A stretch of DNA of 64,000 nucleotides from Paenibacillus sp. GM2. Lineage in GTDB: Bacteria > Bacillota > Bacilli > Paenibacillales > Paenibacillaceae. Positions 52,599 to 61,525 of the stretch are shown here, piece by piece. The DNA lies in contig NZ_LN831279.1 in NCBI RefSeq assembly GCF_900069005.2, forward strand, positions 1,422,612 to 1,486,611, given 5' to 3'. The notes below the pieces were generated by a model. That model saw only the letters and a list, made by a program, of their open reading frames with translations, had not been told where the DNA came from and searched no databases. Each line of letters opens with the position of its first letter. Within the stretch, counting starts at the first letter, position 1. Position numbers and translations under genes: made by a program.

Positions 52599-53696
52599 TT
52601 GGTGATAGCGATTTGTATTTTTGTTGTCCTGGGATGCATCTCAGGGTTTGTGCTGTTCCGAAAAAACACAGTCCCGCAAAGCACAGAAACCTATGCACGA
52701 GATGAACGGGTTTCCGTTATTATCCCGGCCAGAAATGAGGAAGCGAACTTGCCGCATATTCTCAGCTCCCTACTTAAGCAGAGCTATCAACCAGATGAGA
52801 TCATCGTTGTCGATGATGGTTCAGAGGATCGAACTCGAGAAATTGCAGTTGGTTTTGGCGTGAAGGTGGTCGATAATCCGGAGCTGCCCGCAGGATGGAC
52901 CGGAAAGACCTGGGCCGTGTGGAACGGATTCCTGCATAGTACCGGTGATTTGATCGTTTTTCTGGATGCGGATATTCGGCTGGCTCCCGATGCCTTGGAG
53001 AAGCTGCTCGGAATACGCCGCAAATCCGGCGGGGTTATCTCTGTTGTCCCATACCACGATACGGAGAAATTTTATGAGCGATTAGCTATGATTACAAATG
53101 TGCTCGGCGTGTTCGCCTTTACGTCTCCTTTTGAACGCAAAAGCAAACAAACCGGGTTATACGGTTCCTGTATCATAACGACCAGAGCGGACTATGAAGC
53201 GGTTCAGGGACATGACGGAATCAAGTCGGAAATTTTGGACGATCTGAACTTAGGGGCAAAATATCGGGCCGCGGGAATTCCGGTGGTCAATTTCCTGGGG
53301 CATGATCTTGTCTCCTTCAGAATGTATCCGGGCGGGATCAAAAGTGAGTTACAGGGTTTTGGAAAAGGGGCTGTTCTCAGCACTGCCAATTTGGCTGCAT
53401 CAACCACCGTATTGGTTGCGTTATGGCTCATTGGACTCATCGTGTCCGAGAGCTTCCTGTTTCTCTGGGGCAACCAAGCCTGGCTTTTGGCTGCACTGGC
53501 CGGTTATGTGATATATACACTGCAAATTTTTTACTTAATTCAGTACGTAGGGAAGTTCGGAAAGCTGATGCCGTTCATTCATATTTTATCAACCTTGTTC
53601 TTTCTGGTTGTGCTGCTGTATTCGGCCTATCAGGTTGTATTTATTGGGGCTGTGTCGTGGAAAGGCAGGGCAATCCAGGTGAGGGGCAGGTCCTAG
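52599..53696 (+). CDS. membrane glycosyltransferase family 2 (CrtQ-like)
   Basis: 365 aa. One N-terminal membrane helix precedes the GT-A domain (about 38-255: VSVIIPARNEEANLP; EIIVVDDGSEDRT; DLIVFLDADIRLAP). Three C-terminal membrane helices follow (about 265-355). Best resemblance is to the diaponeurosporenoate glycosyltransferase CrtQ and related hopanoid/carotenoid glycosyltransferases. It starts at TTG 52599 or GTG 52602 after GGGGGGAT. It is translationally close to the PlsY-like gene (2-nt gap), indicating a shared glycolipid product. No carotenoid genes are in the window, so the acceptor is unknown. Confidence 0.8.
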   Translation: MVIAICIFVVLGCISGFVLFRKNTVPQSTETYARDERVSVIIPARNEEANLPHILSSLLKQSYQPDEIIVVDDGSEDRTREIAVGFGVKVVDNPELPAGWTGKTWAVWNGFLHSTGDLIVFLDADIRLAPDALEKLLGIRRKSGGVISVVPYHDTEKFYERLAMITNVLGVFAFTSPFERKSKQTGLYGSCIITTRADYEAVQGHDGIKSEILDDLNLGAKYRAAGIPVVNFLGHDLVSFRMYPGGIKSELQGFGKGAVLSTANLAASTTVLVALWLIGLIVSESFLFLWGNQAWLLAALAGYVIYTLQIFYLIQYVGKFGKLMPFIHILSTLFFLVVLLYSAYQVVFIGAVSWKGRAIQVRGRS

Positions 53697-53698
53697 CC

Positions 53699-54331
53699 AT
53701 GACCATCTTGTTGACCGTTACGGCATTTTTGTCCGGCTCGCTGATGTTCTCTTATTGGCTGGGGAGGGCAGCCAGCAAAGATATACGAAGAGAAGGGGAC
53801 GGCAATCCGGGTGCCTTTAATTTATGGCATGCGGCGGGATATAGGCTCGGGCTGCTGGGCGTTGTGCTCGATTTTGCCAAAGGGTATCTTCCCTTACTCT
53901 TAATGTTGCAGACCGGATTAATTGAAGGTTATGAATCGGTTTATGTCGCTCCCGCTTTTATTTTGGGGCATGTGTTCTCCCCATTTCTGAAATTCAAGGG
54001 CGGCAAAGCGATCGCTGTGACCTTTGGGGTGTGGAGTGCACTGACCAGGTTTGAGGGAGCTTTGGCTTATGCACTCGTATTAGCTTTAATGAAGCTCTGC
54101 TTTAGATGGCTACCGAGCCTCAGGGCGAACCCAAGGGAGGCGGACGGCTTCCAGGTGGTTGCCGGATTTCTTATAATCCTCATCTATATTGCGCTAATCC
54201 ATTTCTCCATGCCCTTGTTATACATTTGGGGGATTAACTTTGCCATTTTGCTATTTACGAATCGGAGAGCCTGGGTATCTTTTCTCAAGAGCCATTCGGC
54301 TGATCAAACTACGCATAATCAGGGGCATTAG
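53699..54331 (+). CDS. PlsY-like membrane acyltransferase
   Basis: 210 aa, about five membrane segments. It shows glycerol-3-phosphate acyltransferase PlsY signatures: SYWLGRAAS then GDGNPGAFNLWH (consensus GSGNPGATN, slightly changed), LDFAKGYLPL, GHVFSPFLKFKGGKAIAVTFG. The altered GxGNPG region and pairing with a CrtQ-like transferase suggest it acylates a glycolipid rather than being the housekeeping PlsY (inference). ATG 53699 follows GAGGGGCAGG; the longer frame starting at 53423 overlaps the glycosyltransferase gene and is rejected. Confidence 0.82.
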   Translation: MTILLTVTAFLSGSLMFSYWLGRAASKDIRREGDGNPGAFNLWHAAGYRLGLLGVVLDFAKGYLPLLLMLQTGLIEGYESVYVAPAFILGHVFSPFLKFKGGKAIAVTFGVWSALTRFEGALAYALVLALMKLCFRWLPSLRANPREADGFQVVAGFLIILIYIALIHFSMPLLYIWGINFAILLFTNRRAWVSFLKSHSADQTTHNQGH

Positions 54332-54349
54332 GTGAACAGCAAGGAAGCG

Positions 54350-55312
54350 TCATTCGATCAACAACGGTAAAATATATTCGCGAAAAATATCCGGCTGTTC
54401 CTTCTTCTTGCGATTATCATGCGTCTGTACAACTACGATTTCAAGGCTGGGAATGACATGGATGAATTGGCCGCCGAAGCCGCGTGCATAGAAGTAATCC
54501 AGCGAAGACAAGGAATCCGCCCACCAGTGCCAGCCATAAAACCCACGCCGCGGCGCTTCAGCAGGAAGAGCAGGCTTGACGGATCGGGCGATAAGTTCCG
54601 GCGAGATGATCTGCTGATGCTCCCAGATTCCCTGCTGTAAATAGAGCTGTCCAAACTTTAACATATCAGCAGGTCGAAGCCATAATCCAAAGCCGCCGGT
54701 GTGGAACCCCTGAGGGTCGGTCTCCCATTTATAGGACTCGATCCTGAGCGGACTGAATAAATGCTTCTCGGCAAATTCAGCAACGGACAAGCCGGTGGCT
54801 TGGACCAGGATAGCGGACAATAGCTGTGAGACTCCGGAATTATACTCCATTCTTGCCCCGGGCAGGTCAGAGAGGGGGTGATTCAGCACGAAATCGATCC
54901 AATCCGGCGTTCGGGTCATTTTCGGAAATGAATTTTGCCCGCCAAACTCTGTCCAATCAAAACCGGCAGACATCGTTAATAGATGCTCGATCGTGATCTC
55001 AAGCTTATGAGCATTTGATATTTTGCCCCCGCTGGACTGCTCGTCTATCCGGATGCCATCAAACTTCGCCTTGACGACAAGCTCCGGGAAGTATTTCGAG
55101 ATCGCCGTTTCTGGAGGAGGAACGGCCCCTTGATCCATGGCGATGCAGATTAGAGCGGATAAAATGCTTTTGGTGCAGGAGTTGATCTTGGCGATTTGGC
55201 CCCGGATGTTCGTGTCTTTGTAATATTCGAATATAAGCTGGCCCCGCTTGCTAATCAGACAGCTTCTTAGCTTCAGTTCTGTAAGGGTGGCTGGCAGTGA
55301 TGCAAGATTCAT
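54350..55312 (-). CDS. serine beta-lactamase-fold hydrolase
   Basis: 320 aa. The catalytic SxxK is in NSCTKSILSAL, the YxN in MEYNSGVSQLLS, and a GGQ/HxG-like ARGFGGQFIHV forms the third motif. There is no signal peptide, so it is probably a cytoplasmic esterase or peptidase of the class C beta-lactamase/DD-peptidase fold rather than an antibiotic resistance enzyme. It is convergent with the PlsY gene and is followed on the same strand, upstream, by alkaline phosphatase. Confidence 0.85.
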   Translation of the reverse strand: MNLASLPATLTELKLRSCLISKRGQLIFEYYKDTNIRGQIAKINSCTKSILSALICIAMDQGAVPPPETAISKYFPELVVKAKFDGIRIDEQSSGGKISNAHKLEITIEHLLTMSAGFDWTEFGGQNSFPKMTRTPDWIDFVLNHPLSDLPGARMEYNSGVSQLLSAILVQATGLSVAEFAEKHLFSPLRIESYKWETDPQGFHTGGFGLWLRPADMLKFGQLYLQQGIWEHQQIISPELIARSVKPALPAEAPRRGFYGWHWWADSLSSLDYFYARGFGGQFIHVIPSLEIVVVQTHDNRKKKEQPDIFREYILPLLIE

Positions 55313-55384
55313 GGCGTGTTCATCCTTTAATTAAAATATATGTACATATCACATTATGGCCTAAATAAGCATAAAAAACAGCCC

Positions 55385-55425
55385 TTCGCGTCATTCAAGC
55401 GACGAAAGGGCTATTTGTCATAGGA
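55385..55425 (-). terminator. terminator of the alkaline phosphatase gene
   Basis: AGCCCTTCGCGTC and GCGACGAAAGGGCT pair around a 6-nt loop; reading on the reverse strand the stem is followed by GTTTTTTATG. Confidence 0.85.
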
Positions 55426-55450
55426 GCTATTCAAAGTGAGTCCGTCAAAG

Positions 55451-56716
55451 TTATTTCTTCGCTTTTAGTCCGAGAGCTTGCATCAGCTTGCTGAATACCT
55501 CTGTATTCTCGTAGATTCCGGAGAATAGTTCGGCATTTTTACCTGTTGCCGTTAATGGAATATCCACAGCCGTATGTCCGGATGTCGTCCAGTCCACCAC
55601 GAAGTTTTGCTTCGATTTAGCGATAGCGAAAGGACCGTCCTCCTGAGAAATGCCATCTCCTGATTCATCCTCACTGTCCACAGGTTCGATCGAGAAGCCG
55701 CCTGTCTCATGGTCGGCCAGCACAAGGACGAGCGTATCTGGATTTTTCTTGGCGAATTCCTTAGCAACTTTAACGGCTTTATCAAGCTCTTGGCCCGATT
55801 TGATCGTCATTTTTGCGTTATTGGCATGCGCAAATTCATCCGTGCCTTCCTCTTCAACCATCAGGAAGAATCCTTTCTTGTTGGTGGAGAGGGTATCCAG
55901 CGCTTTCTTCGTCATATCAGGCAGAGAGACGACCGGATTATAAATATCGCCTTCGCCTTCCGGATTTTGCTGGAACATCTCCTCATTGGCAAACAAGCCA
56001 AGCAGCTTACCACTCTTCGTTTTTTGCAGCTCCTCTTTGCTGGAAACATAGGTATAACCTAATTGCTTCGCTTTATTAACAAGGTTGCCTTGAGTTCCCT
56101 TGCTCTTCTCGGAAGGATCTTCAGCAGGCTCATCCTTGAACTTGCCGGGATTTCCGGCAGGGTACCAGAAGTCCTCGCCACCACCGAGGATGACGTCGAT
56201 CTTGCTCTCGGTGATGAACTGCAGAGCAATATCGCTCTGCTTGGAGCGATCCTCCACATGTGCGCCAAAGGCTGCGCCCGTTGCATCCGTTACCTGACTG
56301 GTTGTTACGACGCCAGTCGATTTCCCGGCTTCCTTGGCATATTCCATAATCGTCTTGACTTTCTTCTTGTCCGCGTTCATGCCGATCGCGCCATTGTATG
56401 TCTTAACGCCGCTGGCAAAAGCGGTTGCGGCTGCAGCAGAATCTGTTACCGGAACGGTGGAGCTTGTATGAACTAGACCCGTATAAGGCATATCATCCAT
56501 GGCCAGCTTGCCCTCAAGGCCAACGGTTGCCAATCGGATTGCATTGCGCTGGGCCGTACCCATTCCATCTCCAACGAATAGAATGACATTTTTCGTGAGC
56601 GGGGATGCGGCATCTGCATGGTTTGCGATTTGTGTGGAAATCGCACCGGAGATAAGAATGGCTGCTGCGGCAGTCGCTGCAAGGGTTTGCTTCAATTTGG
56701 TCTTATGTGATTTCAT
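55451..56716 (-). CDS. phoA: secreted alkaline phosphatase
   Basis: 421-aa precursor. The signal peptide covers about 1-36 (ending HADA). The metal-site motif VGDGMGTAQRNA is near residue 48, and the nucleophile Ser lies in TDSAAAATAFASGVKTYNGA (about 92-111). Late metal ligands are EGTDEFAHANNA, LADHETGGF and SGHTAVDIPL. It releases phosphate from organic esters outside the membrane. TTAGGAGGG precedes the ATG. The upstream region holds TTACAT/TTAATT spacing reminiscent of PhoP boxes. Confidence 0.93.
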   Translation of the reverse strand: MKSHKTKLKQTLAATAAAAILISGAISTQIANHADAASPLTKNVILFVGDGMGTAQRNAIRLATVGLEGKLAMDDMPYTGLVHTSSTVPVTDSAAAATAFASGVKTYNGAIGMNADKKKVKTIMEYAKEAGKSTGVVTTSQVTDATGAAFGAHVEDRSKQSDIALQFITESKIDVILGGGEDFWYPAGNPGKFKDEPAEDPSEKSKGTQGNLVNKAKQLGYTYVSSKEELQKTKSGKLLGLFANEEMFQQNPEGEGDIYNPVVSLPDMTKKALDTLSTNKKGFFLMVEEEGTDEFAHANNAKMTIKSGQELDKAVKVAKEFAKKNPDTLVLVLADHETGGFSIEPVDSEDESGDGISQEDGPFAIAKSKQNFVVDWTTSGHTAVDIPLTATGKNAELFSGIYENTEVFSKLMQALGLKAKK

Positions 56717-56754
56717 ATTTTCCCTCCTAAGGTATGTTCTACAAGTTTAATAGT

Positions 56755-56800
56755 AGGAGATTTACGTTAAGAGAGTATTTTCGCAATTAACAGTTTATGT
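56755..56800 (-). promoter_or_regulatory. possible PhoP-box region upstream of alkaline phosphatase
   Basis: Reverse strand reads TTACATAAACTGTTAATT, then CTTAACG and TACTAT. TT(A/C)A-type repeats with about 11-12-bp spacing fit loosely to PhoP boxes. Weak evidence. Confidence 0.3.
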
Positions 56801-56808
56801 AAATGAAA

Positions 56809-56840
56809 AAGGCAGCCCGCTTAAATTAGGGCTGCCTTTG
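56809..56840. terminator. bidirectional terminator
   Basis: AAAGGCAGCCC and GGGCTGCCTTT form an 11-bp stem around a 10-nt loop, with T-rich flanks on both strands; it ends the asparaginase gene on the reverse strand. Confidence 0.85.
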
Positions 56841-56864
56841 TATATTTTATTGATCATAACCCGA

Positions 56865-57902
56865 TTAATATTCATCAAACATGGCTGCAATTTCATGATA
56901 TTCTGTCGTTTGTATCAGCGCAAGAGAGAGAAGGATCCGGGCTTTCTGCGGCACAAGGCTATTGCAAGGAATAGAATTGGCAGATAAGTCAATATATGCA
57001 TCCTTGAGAGTAATCCCGCTGGAAATGCGCGAGCAGCGAACTACCGGAATATTATTGTGCTTGAGAGCCCGGACCCGATCGATCCAAGGCTTGCTGTAAA
57101 TGCCTCCGCCAGCGCCGGCGATGACGATCCCCTTGGAGATCGTAGCCAGATAATCCAGAATTCCCGGATCAGCATCGACATGGAAATAAGCGACAGAGAC
57201 TGCGGGCAGTTCCGATATTTGCGAAATATCAAATTGGGCATCCGTTGTATGCTTCTTCAGCGAGCGGGTGTAGAAGAAAGCCTGCTGGTCCCGCATATAG
57301 CCAAGGCAGCCGAAGTCCCGTTCGTCAAAAGCATTTGCCTTGAAGGTGTTCACCTTTTGCACATCCCTGCCACTGTAGATGCCTTCTGCAAATACGACCA
57401 TGACTCCTTGGCCAATTGCCTCCGGATTCGCGGCCAGTGCAACGGACTGGAACAGGTTCAGCGGACCGTCCGCGCTAATCGCGGTAGCCGGGCGCATGGA
57501 ACCGGTAATAATGACGGGTTTGTCAGTCTTGACGACAAGATTCAGGAAATAAGATGTCTCGTCAAGCGTATCCGTCCCATGGGTAATGACGAAACCATGA
57601 ACATCTTCCCTTTGGGCCAGATCATTGATGAGGGTAGCAAGGGTCAGCCAGTGCGAGCCAGTAATGTCAGCGCTGCACAGATTGCTAATCTGTAAGCCGC
57701 TGCAATTGGCGATCTCATTCAGATGTGGCACACTGTCCAGAAGATGTTCTATAGGCAATGAACCTGGCTCATAGTTCAATGTTTTATGCGCTTCTCCGCT
57801 GCCGGCAATCGTCCCGCCGGTCGCCAGAACGACCACATTTTTAAGCTCAGGGTTATAAGAAGGCAAAGCTTCAAACTTTACGGAATAATCAGATATAATC
57901 AT
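56865..57902 (-). CDS. L-asparaginase
   Basis: 345-aa asparaginase. The first catalytic Thr is in VVLATGGTIAGSG (about 25-37), and the second motif ITHGTDTLDETSYF lies at about 110-123. MVVFAEGIYSGRDVQKVNTF is typical of type II enzymes. No clear signal peptide is seen, so location is uncertain. ATG 57902 (GAAAGGAA upstream) is preferred to TTG 57920. It hydrolyses L-asparagine to aspartate and ammonia. Confidence 0.9.
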   Translation of the reverse strand: MIISDYSVKFEALPSYNPELKNVVVLATGGTIAGSGEAHKTLNYEPGSLPIEHLLDSVPHLNEIANCSGLQISNLCSADITGSHWLTLATLINDLAQREDVHGFVITHGTDTLDETSYFLNLVVKTDKPVIITGSMRPATAISADGPLNLFQSVALAANPEAIGQGVMVVFAEGIYSGRDVQKVNTFKANAFDERDFGCLGYMRDQQAFFYTRSLKKHTTDAQFDISQISELPAVSVAYFHVDADPGILDYLATISKGIVIAGAGGGIYSKPWIDRVRALKHNNIPVVRCSRISSGITLKDAYIDLSANSIPCNSLVPQKARILLSLALIQTTEYHEIAAMFDEY

Positions 57903-57974
57903 GTGCGTGTTCCTTTCCAATTGCGTTCTATTCAGTGCTGCTAGTCTGAAAATTAACGTATATTTGCCAATAAG

Positions 57975-58880
57975 TCAATACGGCGGCTTCTTGGATCGCT
58001 GCAGGGAACGTAAATATTCCCATGATATTAGTTTTATGTGGTTATTCTGAAGCGTGTGCTTGATTAGCGGATCGTTAAATAGGAGAAATTCAAGCCCTCT
58101 TTTTTCGAAATGCGGAGTCAGAGACTGAAGCTCTTTTGTCACCTTGGCGGGGTGGGCTACGATTTGTGTAATACCTGGTTTGCAGTACTTAATCTGCCGG
58201 ATCAACCAGTCTCTCATTTGATCGTAATTTTCTCGGGGTTCAAGAGAATAGGGGAGCGATATCAGATCATCAATAAATTCGATTCCACGACGTTTCGCAG
58301 AAAGAATCCTTTGTTCAAAAAATTTTTTTTGACTTCTGCTGAAGAAAGGCTGATCTATTATCCGTAAAGGTAAATTAAAAGGTAATTCATACTTCTCGCA
58401 TAAATCGAATACAACCTCAAGAAAATCACGACCTGTCGCCAGACCCATCACTGAACCGGCATGGCTATCCAAATGGGTAACCTCAATTCCATGTGAAAGG
58501 GCCCATAATATTTGCGCCTCCAATTCTGCCTTTACCTGAATGGGATTTGCATTCTTCTCGACAGATACAAGATCTTTAGGAAAGAAGCCTTCATTAGTAA
58601 CCAGACTGCCCAGATTATACTCTTGAAATACAGGCTTTAATGAATAGTTCTCTATACTAGTCAGCGTCAGATGGATTCCGACCTTGATCTTATGATTCAT
58701 GGCACATAATTCAGGTACCTCGTTGGCTGCGGCACACGGCACTATGAGGGAAGATGAGGTGATCGAATCATTTTCGAACAATTCCGCTATGGCTTGATTT
58801 GTACTATGTGTTATTCCAAAGTCATCGGCGTTGATAATGATAGCTCGATCAATAAGCGTAAGCCCTGGACGCTCCAGCAT
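57975..58880 (-). CDS. ChbG/YdjC family carbohydrate deacetylase
   Basis: 301 aa. The YdjC motif IINADDFGITHSTN supplies metal-binding Asp residues near the N terminus; GIHLTLTS (His) and THLDSHAGSVMG (DxxH) follow. It probably removes an N-acetyl group from chito-oligosaccharides or a related sugar. The start is ATG 58880 with GGAGGTT; an upstream frame to 58925 crosses the terminator hairpin of the next gene and is rejected. It is in the same orientation as the asparaginase gene. Confidence 0.88.
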   Translation of the reverse strand: MLERPGLTLIDRAIIINADDFGITHSTNQAIAELFENDSITSSSLIVPCAAANEVPELCAMNHKIKVGIHLTLTSIENYSLKPVFQEYNLGSLVTNEGFFPKDLVSVEKNANPIQVKAELEAQILWALSHGIEVTHLDSHAGSVMGLATGRDFLEVVFDLCEKYELPFNLPLRIIDQPFFSRSQKKFFEQRILSAKRRGIEFIDDLISLPYSLEPRENYDQMRDWLIRQIKYCKPGITQIVAHPAKVTKELQSLTPHFEKRGLEFLLFNDPLIKHTLQNNHIKLISWEYLRSLQRSKKPPY

Positions 58881-58907
58881 GGTTTTAACCTCCATACACG
58901 AAATAAA

Positions 58908-58945
58908 GGGACGTTGTTTACGCATGATCGTAAACGACGTCCCTT
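58908..58945 (-). terminator. terminator of the YetF-like gene
   Basis: GGGACGTTGTTTACG pairs with CGTAAACGACGTCCC (one G-U) around a 6-nt loop; on the reverse strand CCCTTTATTTC follows. Confidence 0.85.
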
Positions 58946-59007
58946 AAAGGCAATATTGAACTTGTATCCGCATTATACACCGGAAATAGCAAAAGTAAAG
59001 AGGGGAT

Positions 59008-59703
59008 TTAATATCGATCAACAAACAGAGATCCGTCACTCTGCACCTCGGCATAGAACACTTCTTCGGTAGAATGGATTCCTTTTATCTGCAGTTCTTG
59101 TTGCAGCCAAGCTTCGTCGAGGTTTAATTCCTTTAAGTTCTTTTTGATTATTTTTCCATCTGAAATGATCTCGGAAGGCAAATAAGTGAAGTTTGGAGTA
59201 GGAAGGTTCAGATCCCCCTTGGCTACAGGCTGTTTGAACTCCTTTCTAAGCACGCTGATTTTTCCATCAGGTTCGAGGATAGCGTAGTGAACGTCCTGTA
59301 TACTGAACACATCTTTCTCCCGCAGCATCATACATAAATCATCCAGATTTAATCGGGTCGATTTCAGCGTTTCCCTCATGATTTTTCCTTGTTTAATAAT
59401 AATCTTCGGCTGTCCGTCCATTAAAATCCGGGCTTTACTTGATTTCAAGCTTATATAGCTTATGAGAATCGCCAGAATAGCCCACCATATCAAGCTTACC
59501 ATGCCGTTGAGGAAATGAGTGTCTCTTCTAACGACGATCTCCGCTGCGATAGAGCCCACCGTAATGCCGGTAACATAATCGAAAAAGGTAAGATGTCCGA
59601 GCTGCTTTTCCCCGAGGAGTCTGGCCAGGGTGAGAAGGACGAGGAAAGTGATCGTCGTCCTCCAGATCATTTCCCAAAAATTGAACTGCATTAGTCCGTT
59701 CAT
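59008..59703 (-). CDS. DUF421 membrane protein (YetF-like)
   Basis: 231 aa with three N-terminal membrane helices (about 10-90) and DUF421/YetF features: GEKQLGHLTFFDYVTGITVG and SSKARILMDGQPKIIIKQGK, then LDDLCMMLREKDVFSI. The cytoplasmic C terminus is about 140 aa. YetF/YdfS relatives affect spore germination apparatus in Bacillus; the biochemical role is unclear. ATG 59703 is preferred; a GTG 9 nt upstream is also possible. Confidence 0.88.
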   Translation of the reverse strand: MNGLMQFNFWEMIWRTTITFLVLLTLARLLGEKQLGHLTFFDYVTGITVGSIAAEIVVRRDTHFLNGMVSLIWWAILAILISYISLKSSKARILMDGQPKIIIKQGKIMRETLKSTRLNLDDLCMMLREKDVFSIQDVHYAILEPDGKISVLRKEFKQPVAKGDLNLPTPNFTYLPSEIISDGKIIKKNLKELNLDEAWLQQELQIKGIHSTEEVFYAEVQSDGSLFVDRY

Positions 59704-59837
59704 ATGATCCACATCCTTCTGGTTGGAATTTCTATTGTTAGTATGAGGGGACAGCAGTGTGTATTATACGTGAGGCCATCCGTTTGGAGGCCGTTTAAAA
59801 TGGATTTCTCTATTTTACCAAAAATATAAAAAATAAG

Positions 59838-59867
59838 TTGAAATAGCAACAGTTATACCCTTATAAT
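59838..59867 (+). promoter_or_regulatory. promoter of the GH16 gene
   Basis: TTGAAA (59838-59843), an 18-nt spacer and TATAAT (59862-59867). Confidence 0.6.
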
Positions 59868-59882
59868 GGAAATGACATAAAA

Positions 59883-59919
59883 GATAGCGCTATCATTTAG
59901 CATAATTCGAAACCGGTTT
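59883..59919 (+). promoter_or_regulatory. operator-like palindromes downstream of the GH16 promoter
   Basis: GATAGCGCTATC (59883-59894) is a perfect 12-bp palindrome and AAACCGGTTT (59910-59919) a perfect 10-bp palindrome with the central CG typical of LacI/CcpA-family sites. Both lie just after the predicted transcription start, which suits repression by carbon source. Confidence 0.5.
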
Positions 59920-59992
59920 AGGGTCCAAAACACGCTGCGCGGGCGTGTGTGTAGATGAGCAAGGCAATCTTCCAAACAAAGGAGCGAGTGTC

Positions 59993-61228
59993 ATGTTAAG
60001 ACATGGGAAAAAACTGTGTTTATTTCTGGTGTTTACTCTCCTGATTGCTTTTGTGCCTACGATGAAGACAAGTGCAGCTGATTGGAACCTGGTCTGGAGC
60101 GATGAATTTAACGGCTCATCCTTGAATTCCGCCAATTGGACGGCTGAGATTGGTACCGGCAGTGGCGGTTGGGGCAATAATGAACTGCAGTATTATACAA
60201 GCCGGCCGCAAAATTTGCAGGTAACGGGTGGTAATCTGGTGATTACTGCGCAGAAGGAATCGTATGGGGGAATGAACTATACCTCGGCAAGAATCAAGAC
60301 ACAAGGCCTGCAGAATTTTACGTATGGCAAGGTGGAGGCCCGCATCAAGCTTCCTTCAGGTCAAGGGTTATGGCCCGCCTTCTGGATGCTCGGCTCGAAC
60401 ATAACTTCTGTCGGCTGGCCGGCAAGCGGTGAGATCGATATCATGGAGCGGGTTAACAACAATCCTTATGTGAACGGAACCGTACACTGGGATGCGAACG
60501 GCTATGCAAGTTACGGGAATATATCGGGCAATCTGGATTTCTCGCAATTTCATACGTACAGCATAGAATGGGATGCCAATTACATCCGTTGGTTTGTAGA
60601 TGGCAACCAGTACAACGAAATTTACATTCAGAACGGAACGGGAAATACCGAGGAATTTCAGAAGCCGTTCTTCATTCTGTTAAATATGGCCGTCGGCGGC
60701 AACTGGCCAGGTAGTCCGAACGGATCAACGCCTTTCCCGTCCCAAATGCTTGTTGACTATGTAAGGGTATATCAACAGTCCAATTCATCGAATATTATCA
60801 GCGGCGGCATCTACACGCTCGCCTCCAAGGTAAGCGGCAAGGTGCTGGATGTAACCGATGTCTCCTTAGCGGATGGCGCCAAAATGCAGCAATGGACGAA
60901 TTACAGCGCGAGCAACCAACGCTTCAAAGTGGAGAGTACAGGGGATGGATATTATAAACTCACGGCTATGCATAGCGGCAAAGTGTTGGATGTGCCTAGC
61001 TCAAGCACCACAAGAGGCGTACAGCTACAGCAATGGACGGACAACGGCACCAGCGCGCAGCGATGGAAGCTGGTTGATGTCGGCGGAGGTTATTACAAGC
61101 TAGTGTCTAAAGCTAGCGGGCTTGTAATGGATGTATCCGGATCCTCTACGGCTGACGGAGCAGTCGTGCAGCAATGGACCGATAATGGAACGGATGCGCA
61201 GAAGTGGTATTTTACTAAGGTGAATTAA
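59993..61228 (+). CDS. secreted GH16 beta-glucanase with ricin-type CBM13
   Basis: 411-aa precursor with a signal peptide (about 1-26, ending TSA). The GH16 domain (about 28-270) has the catalytic loop GEIDIMERV, whose two Glu residues act as nucleophile and acid-base with an Asp between. GNNELQYYTSRPQNL and YVNGTVHWDANGY are typical of laminarinase/lichenase-like enzymes. A C-terminal beta-trefoil CBM13 (about 275-411) carries three QxW repeats (QQWTNYSASNQRF, QQWTDNGTSAQRW, QQWTDNGTDAQKW). ATG 59993 follows AAAGGAGCG. It probably degrades beta-1,3-glucans. Confidence 0.93.
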   Translation: MLRHGKKLCLFLVFTLLIAFVPTMKTSAADWNLVWSDEFNGSSLNSANWTAEIGTGSGGWGNNELQYYTSRPQNLQVTGGNLVITAQKESYGGMNYTSARIKTQGLQNFTYGKVEARIKLPSGQGLWPAFWMLGSNITSVGWPASGEIDIMERVNNNPYVNGTVHWDANGYASYGNISGNLDFSQFHTYSIEWDANYIRWFVDGNQYNEIYIQNGTGNTEEFQKPFFILLNMAVGGNWPGSPNGSTPFPSQMLVDYVRVYQQSNSSNIISGGIYTLASKVSGKVLDVTDVSLADGAKMQQWTNYSASNQRFKVESTGDGYYKLTAMHSGKVLDVPSSSTTRGVQLQQWTDNGTSAQRWKLVDVGGGYYKLVSKASGLVMDVSGSSTADGAVVQQWTDNGTDAQKWYFTKVN

Positions 61229-61236
61229 TAATTGCA

Positions 61237-61277
61237 GGGGTGTCTCACAAGCTGTTTTTTCAGCTTGGAGACACCCC
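61237..61277. terminator. strong terminator after the GH16 gene
   Basis: GGGGTGTCTC (61237-61246) and GAGACACCCC (61268-61277) form a 10-bp stem, with CAAGCTG/CAGCTTG extending inside. It may serve both convergent genes. Confidence 0.85.
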
Positions 61278-61525
61278 TTTGCTTGCCCGAGAGGATAGGC
61301 TGCCTATATTTTTGACCGTTCGGGCTTCTGCCGTATACTTGCTGAAATTCCCCGCGGTTCATTTCGTTTGTATGCTTCACGGGCCAACCGGTTTGGTGTC
61401 TCCCAAATGTGAATATATTCATATGGATGGATTCAATTTCGTATTCCGCCAGTTTGCTTTCTTTGCACAATTCCTCTCTTGTACCATCCTCCTTTTGGAG
61501 AATTCGAATCAACCTAAATAAAAGC

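Noticed and set aside
53423..53698. N-terminal extension of the PlsY-like protein to residue 302
   Set aside because: It lies within the glycosyltransferase gene in another frame; ATG 53699 with GAGGGGCAGG gives the normal PlsY length.
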